Below, in pieces: positions 27,908-37,114 of a stretch of 64,000 nt of DNA. The position numbers and the translations under genes were made by a program. The stretch spans positions 1 to 64,000 of the forward strand of contig JAOFTV010000011.1 of the NCBI GenBank assembly GCA_028045305.1. Reading direction: 5' to 3'. Positions within the stretch are counted from its first letter, which is position 1, and every line of letters begins with the position of its first letter. The notes beneath the pieces were generated by a model that did not search any database, was not told the DNA's origin, and saw nothing but the letters and a program-made list of their open reading frames with translations. This stretch comes from Opitutales bacterium. GTDB taxonomy: Bacteria > Verrucomicrobiota > Verrucomicrobiia > Opitutales > Seribacteraceae.

Positions 27908-29128
27908 TTATTCGCTTTTGTTATAGTTGACGTATTCTTCGCTGAGATCGTTCGACCATAATACCGCAGATCCACTTCCTGAATTTAGGTGGATTTTAAT
28001 AACAAAGGATTTACGGGAAACAATTTCCTTCCATTTTGGTTTGTTTGCAGGCAGGGGTTGACCTCTTTCTACTGCGGGTATGTCGTCGTACCACAGATCA
28101 AACCTTTCGAAATCAAGCCCAACTTTGGCATAGCCAGCGGCATCTACAATTCTTCCCCAGTTTGGGTCAGATCCATACCAAGAAGATTTAACGAGCAGAG
28201 AATTGGCAATGCACCTGGCCACCTTATCGGCATCTCTATCAGAACTTGCCCCGTGCAACTGAATTTCCACAAATTTGGTAACCTTTTCTCCGTCTGTAAC
28301 ACATTTTCGGGCCAGGCAGGCACATATCCGAGAAACCGCAGTTTTAAATTCGGAAATTATATCTTTCGATTCTTTCTCAATATTTACCCGAGAAAATCCA
28401 TTAGCAAGGAAGAGCACGGTGTCGTTAGTGCTCATATCGCCGTCTATGGTCATACGGTTGAAAGATTGCTCAACTGCTCCGCTTAGGCATTGCTGGAGAA
28501 AAGTTTGAGATACAGCCGCATCTGTACTTAAAAAGGCGAGCATGGTGGCCATGTTTGGCTGGATCATTCCCGCACCCTTCACCGTTCCTCCAATGGTTAC
28601 TTTTCCCGAGGATGTTTCAACTTGGGCAGAACAAGATTTCGTGCGTGTATCTGAAGTAAGAATGGCTTCCTGGAAGGCTTTGCCTCCATCCAATTCCTCG
28701 AGGGTGTCCTGGCAGGCATCGGCAATGCCAGCAGTTATCCGACTCATGGGTAAATGCACGCCAATTCGACCAGTCGAGCAAACTAAAATTTCTTTGGAAT
28801 GCACCTTTAAATGCCTGGCTGTTTCCGATGCCATTTTGACGCAATCTAAATCTCCCTGTTTGCCGGTGCAGGCATTGGCATTTCCACTGTTGGCCAAAAC
28901 ACCATGAAAGTTTTGTTTGGGGTCGTTCAGTAAATCCATGCAATACAAGACTGGTGACGCTTTGACATCATTGGTAGTAAAAGTACCAGCGGCCGTGCAT
29001 GCCCGTGGTGAATAAAGTAGGCCAAGATCTAATTTGCCATTATTTTTCCCCATGACATTGCAGGGAACACCGGAAGCAAAAAATCCTTGTGGCTCTGTTA
29101 TACCCTCGCAGTCTTCAAAAAACTTCAT
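27908..29128 (-). CDS. argJ: Glutamate N-acetyltransferase/amino-acid acetyltransferase
   Basis: ArgJ moves the acetyl group from acetylornithine to glutamate, making the acetylated cycle. The 406-residue precursor is self-cleaved before a threonine: KGAGMIQPNMATMLAFL is present with T195 as the expected nucleophile. The NSGNANACTG motif lies at 80-89. An argA is not present in the window, so a bifunctional (acetyl-CoA-using) ArgJ is plausible. The start codon overlaps the argC stop as ATGA, indicating translational coupling. Confidence 0.95.
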   Translation of the reverse strand: MKFFEDCEGITEPQGFFASGVPCNVMGKNNGKLDLGLLYSPRACTAAGTFTTNDVKASPVLYCMDLLNDPKQNFHGVLANSGNANACTGKQGDLDCVKMASETARHLKVHSKEILVCSTGRIGVHLPMSRITAGIADACQDTLEELDGGKAFQEAILTSDTRTKSCSAQVETSSGKVTIGGTVKGAGMIQPNMATMLAFLSTDAAVSQTFLQQCLSGAVEQSFNRMTIDGDMSTNDTVLFLANGFSRVNIEKESKDIISEFKTAVSRICACLARKCVTDGEKVTKFVEIQLHGASSDRDADKVARCIANSLLVKSSWYGSDPNWGRIVDAAGYAKVGLDFERFDLWYDDIPAVERGQPLPANKPKWKEIVSRKSFVIKIHLNSGSGSAVLWSNDLSEEYVNYNKSE

Positions 29129-30150
29129 GGTAAACCGCAGCCTTCCTCATAACCGTTACAGATATTCATAGACTGGACGGCTTGTCCACCCGCTCCTTTA
29201 AGTAAGTTGTCCTCAGCAGAGCAGAGTACATAACGGTTTGTCCTGGGGTCTTCCTGAATGCCTAGATCAACGCGATTGGTTCCTACTACTCTGCCGGTTT
29301 GGGGAAGGTTGCCTTCATTGAGTATTTGTACGAATGGCCTGCCCGAATAAGAGTTTTTCCAACATTCTTTGACAAGATCCGGTCTTAGCCCTCCTTTTGC
29401 TTTAACCGAAATTGTGGAACAAATCCCCCGATTCATCGGGCCGAGATGGGGTTGGAAAGAAAGAACGATTGGTTCTTCAGTAAATTGACTCAATTGCTCT
29501 TCGATTTCGGATAGGTGTCTGTGCTTGGGTAGACCATAAACTCCAGCGTTTTCGTTCCGTTCGCAGAATAATAGTTGTTCGGAAGCATTTTTCCCAGCAC
29601 CACTTATACCACTGATTGAATTGATGATAATATCATTGGTTTCGATGAGCCCATTCGCAAGCAAGGGAGCAATAGGAACAATGATACTAGTAGGGTAACA
29701 ACCTGGAGATGCAATTAGCGGAGATTTTTCCCACGATAGTTCGTGGAGCTCAGGAAGTCCATACTGAGCCTTGTCCAACCAACTTGGTGCAGGATGTTCC
29801 ATATCATAAAATTCTTGATATAGGGATTGTGAGTTAAGCCGGAAGTCGGCCGAAAGATCGATCACTTTCTTGCCTGCTTCAATTAAAGGAATTGCGTATT
29901 CCGAAGCTGTTCCATGGGGCAGGGCGAGAAAAAAAAGTTCAGTTTCACAATTAATCAGTTCATCGAGGGACGGATTGCTAAAGAGCAAAGAACTGCCGGT
30001 TCTTCCGATACGAGGAATGACCTCAGTTATCGCTTTACCCGAATGGGCCCGCGATGTGATTTTCTGCAATGTGATTTTAGGGTGCTTAGTTAAAAGGGAA
30101 ACAAGCTCTTGTCCCGTGTAACCGGATGCTCCGATAATGCCTGTCTTCAT
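29125..30150 (-). CDS. argC: N-acetyl-gamma-glutamyl-phosphate reductase
   Basis: This 341-residue NADPH-dependent reductase works after ArgB. The nucleotide-binding motif GIIGASGYTGQEL is at the N-terminus, and the catalytic cysteine is C151 in IASPGCYPTS. The middle motif GAGKNASEQ and the C-terminal GAGGQAVQSMN are also family traits. It is the first gene of the arg cluster and starts 37 bases after a terminator that follows rpsI, so the arg genes probably have their own promoter just upstream. Confidence 0.95.
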   Translation of the reverse strand: MKTGIIGASGYTGQELVSLLTKHPKITLQKITSRAHSGKAITEVIPRIGRTGSSLLFSNPSLDELINCETELFFLALPHGTASEYAIPLIEAGKKVIDLSADFRLNSQSLYQEFYDMEHPAPSWLDKAQYGLPELHELSWEKSPLIASPGCYPTSIIVPIAPLLANGLIETNDIIINSISGISGAGKNASEQLLFCERNENAGVYGLPKHRHLSEIEEQLSQFTEEPIVLSFQPHLGPMNRGICSTISVKAKGGLRPDLVKECWKNSYSGRPFVQILNEGNLPQTGRVVGTNRVDLGIQEDPRTNRYVLCSAEDNLLKGAGGQAVQSMNICNGYEEGCGLP

Positions 30151-30169
30151 GTGCCGAAATTTAAATGAT

Positions 30170-30214
30170 GAAAATTATAAAAAACAAACCCCTCGGTTGG
30201 AGTTCCGAGGGGTT
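30170..30214 (-). terminator. Intrinsic terminator after rpsI
   Basis: On the minus strand an eight-pair GC-rich stem (CCCCTCGG/CCGAGGGG) with a short loop is followed by TTTGTTTTTT. It lies between the rpsI stop and argC and should separate the ribosomal-protein transcript from the arg cluster, or attenuate read-through. Confidence 0.9.
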
Positions 30215-30241
30215 GTGAAAAAGGTAGTTAAAAAATTATTA

Positions 30242-30646
30242 TTATCTTTTGGAAAATTGAAACCTTTTACGGGCCCCTGGGCGGCCGGCTTTCTTTCTTT
30301 CGATTTTTCGGGGGTCTCGTCGGAGATGTCCCGCTTTCTTTAAAGGAGAGCGAAGTTCACCGTCCATTTTTTCAAGGGCCCGAGAAAGGCCATGGCGAAT
30401 TGCTCCTGATTGACCGGTTCCTCCACCTCCACGAACATTGACTGAGATATCTAGTTGTCCATTTTTTTCGACACAAGCTAAGGGCCCAAGGACGGCCTTT
30501 CTTTGCTGTTCGGTGGAACAATAGACTTCCATCTCACGATCGTTGATAGTAAAATTACCGTTGCCTGGACGGATTCGTACCCGTGCAGTGCTTGTTTTTC
30601 TACGCCCGGTGGCGATAAATTCTTCTGTCTTTGCTTTAGCGCTCAT
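30242..30646 (-). CDS. rpsI: 30S ribosomal protein S9
   Basis: This 134-residue ribosomal protein begins EFIATGRRKTSTARVR and ends in the family's basic tail KKAGRPGARKRFQFSKR, which reaches the P site of the 30S subunit. GGGGTGQSGAIRHGLSRAL is the conserved core. It follows rplM by 9 bases, the usual bacterial pairing. Confidence 0.97.
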   Translation of the reverse strand: MSAKAKTEEFIATGRRKTSTARVRIRPGNGNFTINDREMEVYCSTEQQRKAVLGPLACVEKNGQLDISVNVRGGGGTGQSGAIRHGLSRALEKMDGELRSPLKKAGHLRRDPRKIERKKAGRPGARKRFQFSKR

Positions 30647-30655
30647 GATAATCAG

Positions 30656-31087
30656 TTAGGGAAGGAGAGGAGTGGGTTGCTGGGCTTCATGTCCATGCTC
30701 TTCTCCTCGAAATACGCGGAGGCGGGTGAGCATACCACTTGAAAGTTTGTTTCTGGGCAACATGCCCTTGACTGCGTTGGAAATGATAAACTCAGGACGG
30801 TTTTCACGAAAATCTGCAACCGTTCTGTATTTTTCACTCCCCATATAACCGGAATAGAACATATATTTCTTCTGTTCTTCTTTGGCGCCGGTGAGTTTGA
30901 CTTTCTCCGCATTAATAACCACAACATAATCCCCGGTGTCCACATGGGGGGTATAGGTGGGTTTGGTGCGACCGCGAAGGGCGTTAGCAATGTCCACGGC
31001 TAACCTGCCTAGGATTTTCCCAGAGGCGTCTACGATTTTCCAATCGCGTTGAACGGTTTCTTTTTTGGCTAGGGTAGTCTTCATCAA
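30656..31087 (-). CDS. rplM: 50S ribosomal protein L13
   Basis: This 143-residue protein of the large subunit has the conserved stretches RDWKIVDASGKILGRLA, HVDTGDYVVVINAEKV, GYMGSEKYRTV and AVKGMLPRNKL. It is first in the rplM-rpsI pair. The short gap upstream holds a perfect inverted repeat that may terminate the preceding gene or act in rplM control. Confidence 0.97.
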   Translation of the reverse strand: MMKTTLAKKETVQRDWKIVDASGKILGRLAVDIANALRGRTKPTYTPHVDTGDYVVVINAEKVKLTGAKEEQKKYMFYSGYMGSEKYRTVADFRENRPEFIISNAVKGMLPRNKLSSGMLTRLRVFRGEEHGHEAQQPTPLLP

Positions 31088-31111
31088 AATATTTATTAAA
31101 AGATTTAAAAT

Positions 31112-31132
31112 GACGAAAAATTAAGTTTCGTC
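31112..31132. promoter_or_regulatory. Inverted repeat upstream of rplM
   Basis: GACGAAA and TTTCGTC, seven bases each, are separated by seven bases. On the minus strand it begins inside a TTGACG hexamer and is followed by a T-rich run. It could be the terminator of the lipoprotein gene, an operator over the rplM -35 box, or both; the sequence does not settle this. Confidence 0.45.
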
Positions 31133-31165
31133 AACTTCACAATGGGGGAGTTGGAGGAGAGTGAG

Positions 31166-31567
31166 CTAGAATTGACCAGCACCTAGGTCGCTCAAGGTTT
31201 GAGCGTAAAATTTGTCACCATAACCGATTACACGATCCGTATTGTCAAAAACAATAGGTGTGTAGGTTTGGCTAATAGACTTGTCCGCTAGAGTACCTTG
31301 GCTACCCCCTTTGCGCGTTTTGTATTTCCAGACTGATCCCCAGTCGTATCCCTCAACAACATTGGCAATACCAATTAGGTCAAAAACTTGACCTTTAGTC
31401 ATGCCAACCGCTAGACTCATAAGGTTTTTGGTGTTGTCATCGACCTTTTCATCCACTTCGGAATATGGGTTTGAGCCTTTGCCGCTAAAGCAGCCCGTCA
31501 AAGAAAACAGGATAAGATAAAGGAAAAGCTTTGTGGGCACGGTTGAAAACAAATGATTAAGTTTCAT
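31166..31567 (-). CDS. BamE/SmpA-like small lipoprotein
   Basis: This 133-residue lipoprotein has its lipobox at SLTGC (Cys26). The mature part has the pattern LAVGMTKGQVFDLIG ... WKYKTRKG ... YTPIVFDNTDRVIGYG, that is, the G-M-(T)-x-x-Q-V ... LG start helix and F-D-x-x-x-x-V strand of the BamE/SmpA or DUF3192-type fold. It is likely outer-membrane bound. Whether it is the BamE of the BAM complex is uncertain. It lies downstream of htpG (89-base gap) on the same strand. Confidence 0.72.
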   Translation of the reverse strand: MKLNHLFSTVPTKLFLYLILFSLTGCFSGKGSNPYSEVDEKVDDNTKNLMSLAVGMTKGQVFDLIGIANVVEGYDWGSVWKYKTRKGGSQGTLADKSISQTYTPIVFDNTDRVIGYGDKFYAQTLSDLGAGQF

Positions 31568-31656
31568 GCTGTTTCTTTTTATCCTATGCTATTGGGCATG
31601 TGCAATACCAATTTGTACAAGCTAAGATAGTTTAGATTAAGCCAGTTAAATTTTAA

Positions 31657-33513
31657 TCAGGCTGTCGAGGTGATTTTTTCGAGAGTTTGGTAACTTCGTG
31701 AAATCATCTCGCGTGGATCATCTAACAGGTTGGCAGAGGCAAGGGCGTTGTCGAGCAACTGATTTGCCACAAGCTTAGCAGTAGGTTCGTCTTTTTCCAT
31801 CAAACGATGTAATCCATGGATGAGGGCATGGTTTGGATTAATTTGAAATTTCACCTTGCTCGCTGGCATTTCTCCATCTGCACCTTGCATCATTTTCATG
31901 ATGCGACGAGCCGATGCACCCCCCATGCCATCATCCCCCACAATGCATACGGGACTTTTTATTAAGCGCTCTCCTGTTTCCACTTCGGATACACGATCTT
32001 CTAGGGATTCCTTGAGCCATTTCGACAATTTCTTAATCGATTTCTTGTCTAAGGATTCTCCAGGATTGTCTTGTTCTAGCTTATCAAGTTTTAATTCATC
32101 AGAATCTGCGGAAATAATTTTCTTTTCCTTAAATTCCCTAAGGGATTGCATGACATATTCATCAACAGGTTCGGTAAGAAGAAGAACCTCGAATCCACGA
32201 GCTTGTAGAGCCTCGAGGTAAGGACCAGACTCAATCGCTTTACGGTTTTTCCCAAAGAGGAATAAGATGTCCTTTTGATCGGAGGGCATGCGCTCAATGT
32301 AACTTTCCAAGCCAGTAAGTTTACCATCGTCGTAAGCGGTGGATTCAAAGCGAAGTAACTTGGCCAAATCATCTTTATAAGTAAAATCGGTAGCCACGCC
32401 TTCTTTGATTAACGCACCAAACTCTTGCCAGAATTCTAAATAAGTGGCTTCTTCTTTTTTGGACTGTTCGTTAAGAAAGCGGATAAATCTTTTGGTCAGC
32501 ACCTGGCCAAGCTTCTTAAGCAGTTCACTGTCCTGCATCGTCTCCCGGGAAACATTTAAGGGGATGTCGGAACTGTCTACAACACCACGTAAAAACCTCA
32601 ACCATTCCGGGAAAAGGTTCTTTGGTTCTGCATCAATTAAGACTTTTCGACAGTGCAGAGCCACTTTATTTTCGCTGCGGAACATCCCCATTTTTTCCAT
32701 ATTTCTTTTGGGGACAAAGAGGAGGGAGTTTATTTCCAGAGGAGCATCAGCACTGAAGTGCAAGCGCATGAGTGGTGCTTCATATTCATTCGCTTGAAAC
32801 TTATAAAATTCTTCGTATTCCTCGTCCTTAATCTCTGATTTTGAGCGTAACCAAATGGCATCAACTGTGTTTACTTTTTCACCATTTACAGAAACTGGAA
32901 ACTGTACAAAGGCGGAGTATTTCTTAACAATATCTTTAATTCTATCCTCTTTGGCAAATTCTTCGAAATCATCCTTTAGTTGGATAACGATTTTTGATCC
33001 CCTGCGTTGTCCGTCCGCTTTTTCGATAGCATAGCTTCCGCCGCCATCACTTTCCCAGCACAGACCTTCTTCATCTTCTTTCCAAGAACGGGTGTAAACC
33101 TTTACGGAGTCAGACACCATGAAGACGCTGTAAAACCCAACGCCAAACCTACCAATCAAAGATTCGTTTTTTTCACCGTCTCCTTGCAAGGCTTCCAAAA
33201 ATTCTTTGGATCCTGAATGTGCAATAGTACCCAGGTTTTTAACCAATTCATCTTCTGTCATTCCGATACCAAAGTCCTGAATGATTAGCTGTTTGGTGGA
33301 GTCATCTGTGCTCAGGTTGATTTCCAGTTCTAAATTATCATCAAAGATCTTTTTTTCGGTAAGCTGGGTACGGCGCAATTTTTCGAGGGCGTCGGATGCG
33401 TTGGAAATTAATTCGCGGACAAAGATTTCTTTATCTTTGTAGAGGGAATTAACGACGATATCGAGAACCTGTTTGGTCTCGGCTTGGAATTCGTGAGTGG
33501 TGGCTTGTGTCAT
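31657..33513 (-). CDS. htpG: Molecular chaperone HtpG (bacterial Hsp90)
   Basis: This 618-residue cytosolic ATP-dependent chaperone dimerises through its C-terminus. GHKL motifs are ELISNASDALEKLR, DFGIGMTEDELVKNLG and GRFGVGFYSVFMVSD. The middle-domain segment with VSRETMQDSELL is present. No C-terminal MEEVD exists, as expected for bacteria. It lies upstream of the small lipoprotein gene and 82 bases downstream of the J-domain gene, so chaperone and J-protein genes are neighbours. Confidence 0.96.
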   Translation of the reverse strand: MTQATTHEFQAETKQVLDIVVNSLYKDKEIFVRELISNASDALEKLRRTQLTEKKIFDDNLELEINLSTDDSTKQLIIQDFGIGMTEDELVKNLGTIAHSGSKEFLEALQGDGEKNESLIGRFGVGFYSVFMVSDSVKVYTRSWKEDEEGLCWESDGGGSYAIEKADGQRRGSKIVIQLKDDFEEFAKEDRIKDIVKKYSAFVQFPVSVNGEKVNTVDAIWLRSKSEIKDEEYEEFYKFQANEYEAPLMRLHFSADAPLEINSLLFVPKRNMEKMGMFRSENKVALHCRKVLIDAEPKNLFPEWLRFLRGVVDSSDIPLNVSRETMQDSELLKKLGQVLTKRFIRFLNEQSKKEEATYLEFWQEFGALIKEGVATDFTYKDDLAKLLRFESTAYDDGKLTGLESYIERMPSDQKDILFLFGKNRKAIESGPYLEALQARGFEVLLLTEPVDEYVMQSLREFKEKKIISADSDELKLDKLEQDNPGESLDKKSIKKLSKWLKESLEDRVSEVETGERLIKSPVCIVGDDGMGGASARRIMKMMQGADGEMPASKVKFQINPNHALIHGLHRLMEKDEPTAKLVANQLLDNALASANLLDDPREMISRSYQTLEKITSTA

Positions 33514-33595
33514 GATAAAAAGGTGTCGTTTATTAACAATTTACTAGAGATCATCAAGAAATTACGAAATAAGCGTGCTGAATGGACAGTTTCGT

Positions 33596-34273
33596 TCAGG
33601 GTTTTTTGAATTTTTTCCTAAAATGCTCGTATGCCTGGTTAATTTCCTTTGCTTTTTTTTCAGCCACATCCCGAATTTCAGAGCCCAATGCCGAAACCTT
33701 GTCTGGATGATACTGGGCAATTGCCGATCGGTAGGTTTCTTTGATTTTGGGAAAATCCTCAAGGTTTTCCTTGTCTAATCCAAGAACCTCCGCCATCTCC
33801 AAATCTATTGCTTGTGGAAAGACAAATTTTCTGACTTGTTTCGATTCCTCTTTCTCGTCGGGCTGTTTGCTTTTTTGAGATTGCCCCTCGGGATTTAAGT
33901 CATCTTGCTCAGGTACAAAGTTTTCAGTTTTTTGAGGATCCTCACGGTGCTGATATTTTTGACCTTCCGTACGCTCATTTTTGTGCTCATTAGTTTGCTT
34001 CTCTTCTTTTGCCTCATGCAAACCGCTTGGATTGGAGATGAAATGATCAAGCCGCCACAACATCCACCAGCAGGTGCAGAAAATTAGTGCCCATGATATT
34101 TGGGTAATGGGACCGGTAAATGTATTTGGGGAGTGCCCGGTGAAATATCTCCAACCAGTCCAATCGTGATAAAAAGCAAATAATGAGGTGCTGAAATAAT
34201 GGGCAGTTAGGTAAGAAAGCAAGAGGGCCAGGATTCCTCCGTAAGCAAGTTTCGCTGTCCAGGATTTTCCCAT
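33596..34273 (-). CDS. Membrane-anchored J-domain protein
   Basis: This 225-residue protein has two N-terminal hydrophobic segments (about 7-30 and 57-75 of the chosen start), a highly charged linker rich in Lys, Glu and Gln (about 85-155), and a C-terminal J domain with the HPD tripeptide in IAQYHPDKVSA. J domains stimulate DnaK ATPase, so it should recruit DnaK to the membrane. The ATG at 34273 is used because it overlaps the stop of the upstream mini-gene as TAATG. The C-terminal J domain is the reverse of DnaJ but like DjlA and other specialised co-chaperones. The target is unknown. Confidence 0.82.
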   Translation of the reverse strand: MGKSWTAKLAYGGILALLLSYLTAHYFSTSLFAFYHDWTGWRYFTGHSPNTFTGPITQISWALIFCTCWWMLWRLDHFISNPSGLHEAKEEKQTNEHKNERTEGQKYQHREDPQKTENFVPEQDDLNPEGQSQKSKQPDEKEESKQVRKFVFPQAIDLEMAEVLGLDKENLEDFPKIKETYRSAIAQYHPDKVSALGSEIRDVAEKKAKEINQAYEHFRKKFKKP

Positions 34274-34386
34274 TACTGGAAAGGCAAAGGGGGTAACTGT
34301 CCGGTGCAAGTTTTGTAAAGGAACAAGAGGATACCACCAATAAGAATAAGCCCCCAGCGCTTTGTTTGCTTATTTTCTTTACTCAT
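34273..34386 (-). CDS. 37-residue single-span membrane protein
   Basis: A short gene encodes a basic N-terminus (MSKENKQTKRW), one hydrophobic span (GLILIGGILLFLYKTC) and a short Pro-rich end. Its stop codon overlaps the ATG of the J-domain gene as TAATG, the pattern of coupled translation. It starts 28 bases after tRNA-Tyr. I find no known family; the coupling and clean topology are the support. Confidence 0.55.
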   Translation of the reverse strand: MSKENKQTKRWGLILIGGILLFLYKTCTGQLPPLPFQ

Positions 34387-34413
34387 TATTTTCGCGTAAT
34401 GTGGCGGGTAGAA

Positions 34414-34500
34414 TGGTGGTAGGGGTCGGATTCGAACCGACGAACGCACGAAGCGGGCGGATTTACAGTCCGCATCCTTTAGCCACTTGGATACCCTACC
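34414..34500 (-). tRNA. tRNA-Tyr (GUA)
   Basis: The cloverleaf is read on the minus strand: a seven-pair acceptor stem GGTAGGG/CCCTACC, anticodon loop CTGTAAA giving GUA, a long variable arm, the T-loop GTTCGAATC and an encoded CCA end. The 87-base length with a long variable arm is normal for class II tyrosine tRNA in bacteria. Confidence 0.96.
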
Positions 34501-34608
34501 AGCAAAAGATCGCATCATTATGCTAGAGGGGAAGGAACTGGCAAGACGATAGTAATGTAGAGATTATATTTAAGTACTTGCTAGCTTCGTTCTCGATGCC
34601 AAGATTTA

Positions 34609-35220
34609 ATGGATTCTCGATTTATGAGCGATTTTTCATCAAAATCTGTGGTTGGGCTAACCGGTGGAATTGCCACTGGAAAGTCAACTGCCTTACAAAA
34701 ATTTATGGAACTTGGTTGGTCCGTGCTGTCTGCTGATTCGATCGTGGAGAAAATTTTGGCGACCGATGTGAATATCCAAAAAAAATTAACCGGTCGATGG
34801 GGGGAGGATGTAAAGGAAATTTGTGGAAGAATTGACAAAGGGGCAGTTGGTCGAATAGTATTTGAGAACAATTCCGAACGGCAATGGCTTGAATCACTGC
34901 TTCACCCCATGGTTCGTTCTAAGTGGATTTCCTTTGTTCACTCACGCCCTGACAATAAGTGCATGATTGAACTTCCTCTCCTGTTCGAAAACAACCTGCA
35001 GAAATACTTTACTTGTACGATTTCCATGTTTGCACCTCACCAAACGAGCCTTGATCGATTATTTGCCAGAGGCTCCGACCCAGACGATGCCCAATGCCGT
35101 ATATCCGCTCAAATGCCTGTGCTCCAAAAGGCTGGGCTGGCAGACTTTGTACTTTTTGGTGGTGGAGAAAACGATTTCTTAGACCAACAAATAAAGCAAT
35201 TGGACCCCTGCTTACTTTAA
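34609..35220 (+). CDS. coaE: Dephospho-CoA kinase
   Basis: This 203-residue kinase does the last step of coenzyme A synthesis. The P-loop is GLTGGIATGKST (about 16-27), with LSADSIVEKIL and the lid or base-binding LHPMVRSKW and ELPLLFENN typical of CoaE. Length is normal. An ATG at 34624 is a possible later start. It lies 24 bases before rho on the same strand. Confidence 0.92.
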   Translation: MDSRFMSDFSSKSVVGLTGGIATGKSTALQKFMELGWSVLSADSIVEKILATDVNIQKKLTGRWGEDVKEICGRIDKGAVGRIVFENNSERQWLESLLHPMVRSKWISFVHSRPDNKCMIELPLLFENNLQKYFTCTISMFAPHQTSLDRLFARGSDPDDAQCRISAQMPVLQKAGLADFVLFGGGENDFLDQQIKQLDPCLL

Positions 35221-35244
35221 TTTTTCACAATACAATCACTTGCA

Positions 35245-37080
35245 ATGCCAGTTAAAAAAAGCACTCGCACCCCCAAAGATAAAGCCGCTAAGGAAGACAC
35301 GGATCAAATAACTCCTGCATCGACCAAGACTTCTTCTACAGAATCTGCTGAGCCGCCTAAGGAAGAGACTCCTGCTCCTGCAGAGTCCAATGCCCCAGAG
35401 GATAAACAACTTTTTTTTAGCACCGACGGAAGTGAAGAAGAATCCGAGCGCCCGCGCCCGCAGGAAGATGAGAATAAACCCAAGGATAATGGGGGCAAAG
35501 CTGAATCTTCTGGGAGAGTAAGTTCCAAGGGTGACGGGGTTAATCCACCTGCCGACGGAAAGCCAGGGGGAAACCAGCGGCATTCCAACCAAGGGAGAAA
35601 CCCCCAGCATGGTCACAAGAAAATGACCTGGCAGGAAAAAAAGAAGCAACGCAACAAGAGGCAGAAATTTAAGAAACCCCAAAGGCTCCCATATGAGGAG
35701 ACCGAAACCAAGCCTTTGGAGATCGGGGATTTATTGGATTGTGAAGTTCTTAAAACCGAAGAAGCCATTGTTGGACTTCTTCAACCCATGATTGAGTCGG
35801 GCAAGCAACCTTACGAATTAGATGATTTTCTTTCGCTTAACCTTCTTGATTTAACAGCCAAAGTTCGTGAGCTACAGCTGGCTGAAGATTTGCCAGCCGC
35901 TCCAATAAGGGAGGAATTAATCGATGCCTTGCTTGCAGATGCCCTCAAGAATGAAATTCCCGTTTGCGTTTCTGGAATCGTTCAAGTGATGGAGGATGGT
36001 CATGGATTTCTTCTTCAGCAAAAAGAGGATTATCGCATAAAATCTCAATCTACCTTTCTGCCCGCTCTCCTCGTCAGGAATTGTGGGCTGAAAACCGGGC
36101 ATTTAGTAAAGGGATTGATAAGAGCTAAGATGGATCAATCCACCTGTCCTATAATGTTACGAGTGGATGAAGTTATGGGCGTTTCTCCCGAAGAAGCCAC
36201 CCGGGTTACTCCCTTTACTGAGCTTACCCCGTACTATCCATTGCAAAGAATGTACTTGGAAACACACCACGAAGTTGAGTGGGATAATGTGGCTATGCGA
36301 GTTGTGGATTTAGTATCCCCAGTTGGATTTGGGCAAAGGGGGTTGATCGTTGCCCCTCCTCGAACCGGTAAAACCATTCTTCAGCAAGGCATTGCCCGAG
36401 CGTTGCGTGTAAATAACCCGGATGCTCATTTGATTGTTTTATTAGTTGACGAGCGTCCGGAAGAAGTGACTGATTTTCGCCGCCAAGTTCCTGACGCCGA
36501 AGTAATCGCATCAACTTTTGACGAGAGTGCAGAGAGCCATGTACATGCTGCAGAAATCGTTATTGAGAAAGCACGTCGCATGGTTGAACGGGAGCAGCAT
36601 GTGGTTATATTATTGGACTCGATAACGCGGTTGGCCCGGGCTTACAATGCGACCATGCCAAATAGTGGTAAAATCTTAAGCGGAGGGGTGGAGGCAACAG
36701 CACTTCAGCGGCCCAAGCGTTTCTTTGGCTCCGCAAGGAATATCGAAGGGGGTGGTAGTTTGACTATTCTTGGAACTGCCTTGGTAGAAACTGGAAGTAA
36801 AATGGACGAGGTGATCTTTGAGGAGTTCAAGGGCACGGGAAATATGGAATTGCACTTGGATCGTGAACTTTCAAATAAGAGAATTTTTCCGGCTTTGGAC
36901 TTTGAGAAAAGCGGCACCCGTAAGGAGGAGTTGCTGTACCATCCAGACGAACTTAGTAAGATATATTCCCTTCGTCGGTCAATGAAAGGCGTTCCTCCTG
37001 CAGAAGCGATGGAAATGTTCATACAAAGGGTTAAGAAAACTAAGAATAACCCGGAATTTCTTATGGGCTTAGGCCGATAG
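35245..37080 (+). CDS. rho: Transcription termination factor Rho with long disordered N-terminus
   Basis: This 611-residue RNA-dependent ATPase terminates transcription. The first about 155 residues are charged and low-complexity (Lys, Glu, Pro, Asn and Gln rich, with a very basic patch at about 125-155), then come the Rho N-terminal helical region and the cold-shock RNA-binding domain ([15 protein letters not shown]). The ATPase core has the P-loop [20 protein letters not shown] and [14 protein letters not shown]. The E. coli P-loop is PPKAGKT, so the Lys contacted by bicyclomycin is Arg here. Long N-terminal inserts occur in Actinobacteria, Bacteroidota and related phyla. Confidence 0.95.
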   Translation: MPVKKSTRTPKDKAAKEDTDQITPASTKTSSTESAEPPKEETPAPAESNAPEDKQLFFSTDGSEEESERPRPQEDENKPKDNGGKAESSGRVSSKGDGVNPPADGKPGGNQRHSNQGRNPQHGHKKMTWQEKKKQRNKRQKFKKPQRLPYEETETKPLEIGDLLDCEVLKTEEAIVGLLQPMIESGKQPYELDDFLSLNLLDLTAKVRELQLAEDLPAAPIREELIDALLADALKNEIPVCVSGIVQVMEDGHGFLLQQKEDYRIKSQSTFLPALLVRNCGLKTGHLVKGLIRAKMDQSTCPIMLRVDEVMGVSPEEATRVTPFTELTPYYPLQRMYLETHHEVEWDNVAMRVVDLVSPVGFGQRGLIVAPPRTGKTILQQGIARALRVNNPDAHLIVLLVDERPEEVTDFRRQVPDAEVIASTFDESAESHVHAAEIVIEKARRMVEREQHVVILLDSITRLARAYNATMPNSGKILSGGVEATALQRPKRFFGSARNIEGGGSLTILGTALVETGSKMDEVIFEEFKGTGNMELHLDRELSNKRIFPALDFEKSGTRKEELLYHPDELSKIYSLRRSMKGVPPAEAMEMFIQRVKKTKNNPEFLMGLGR

Positions 37081-37114
37081 GCCCAGTTTTTTAGCTGCCC
37101 TGTAATAGCTCTTG

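Noticed and set aside
35236-35682. Long minus-strand frame opposite the N-terminus of rho
   Set aside because: Its length comes from the Lys/Glu-rich codon bias of the rho linker; hydrophobic and Arg runs are the mirror of that bias and rho is well supported on the plus strand.
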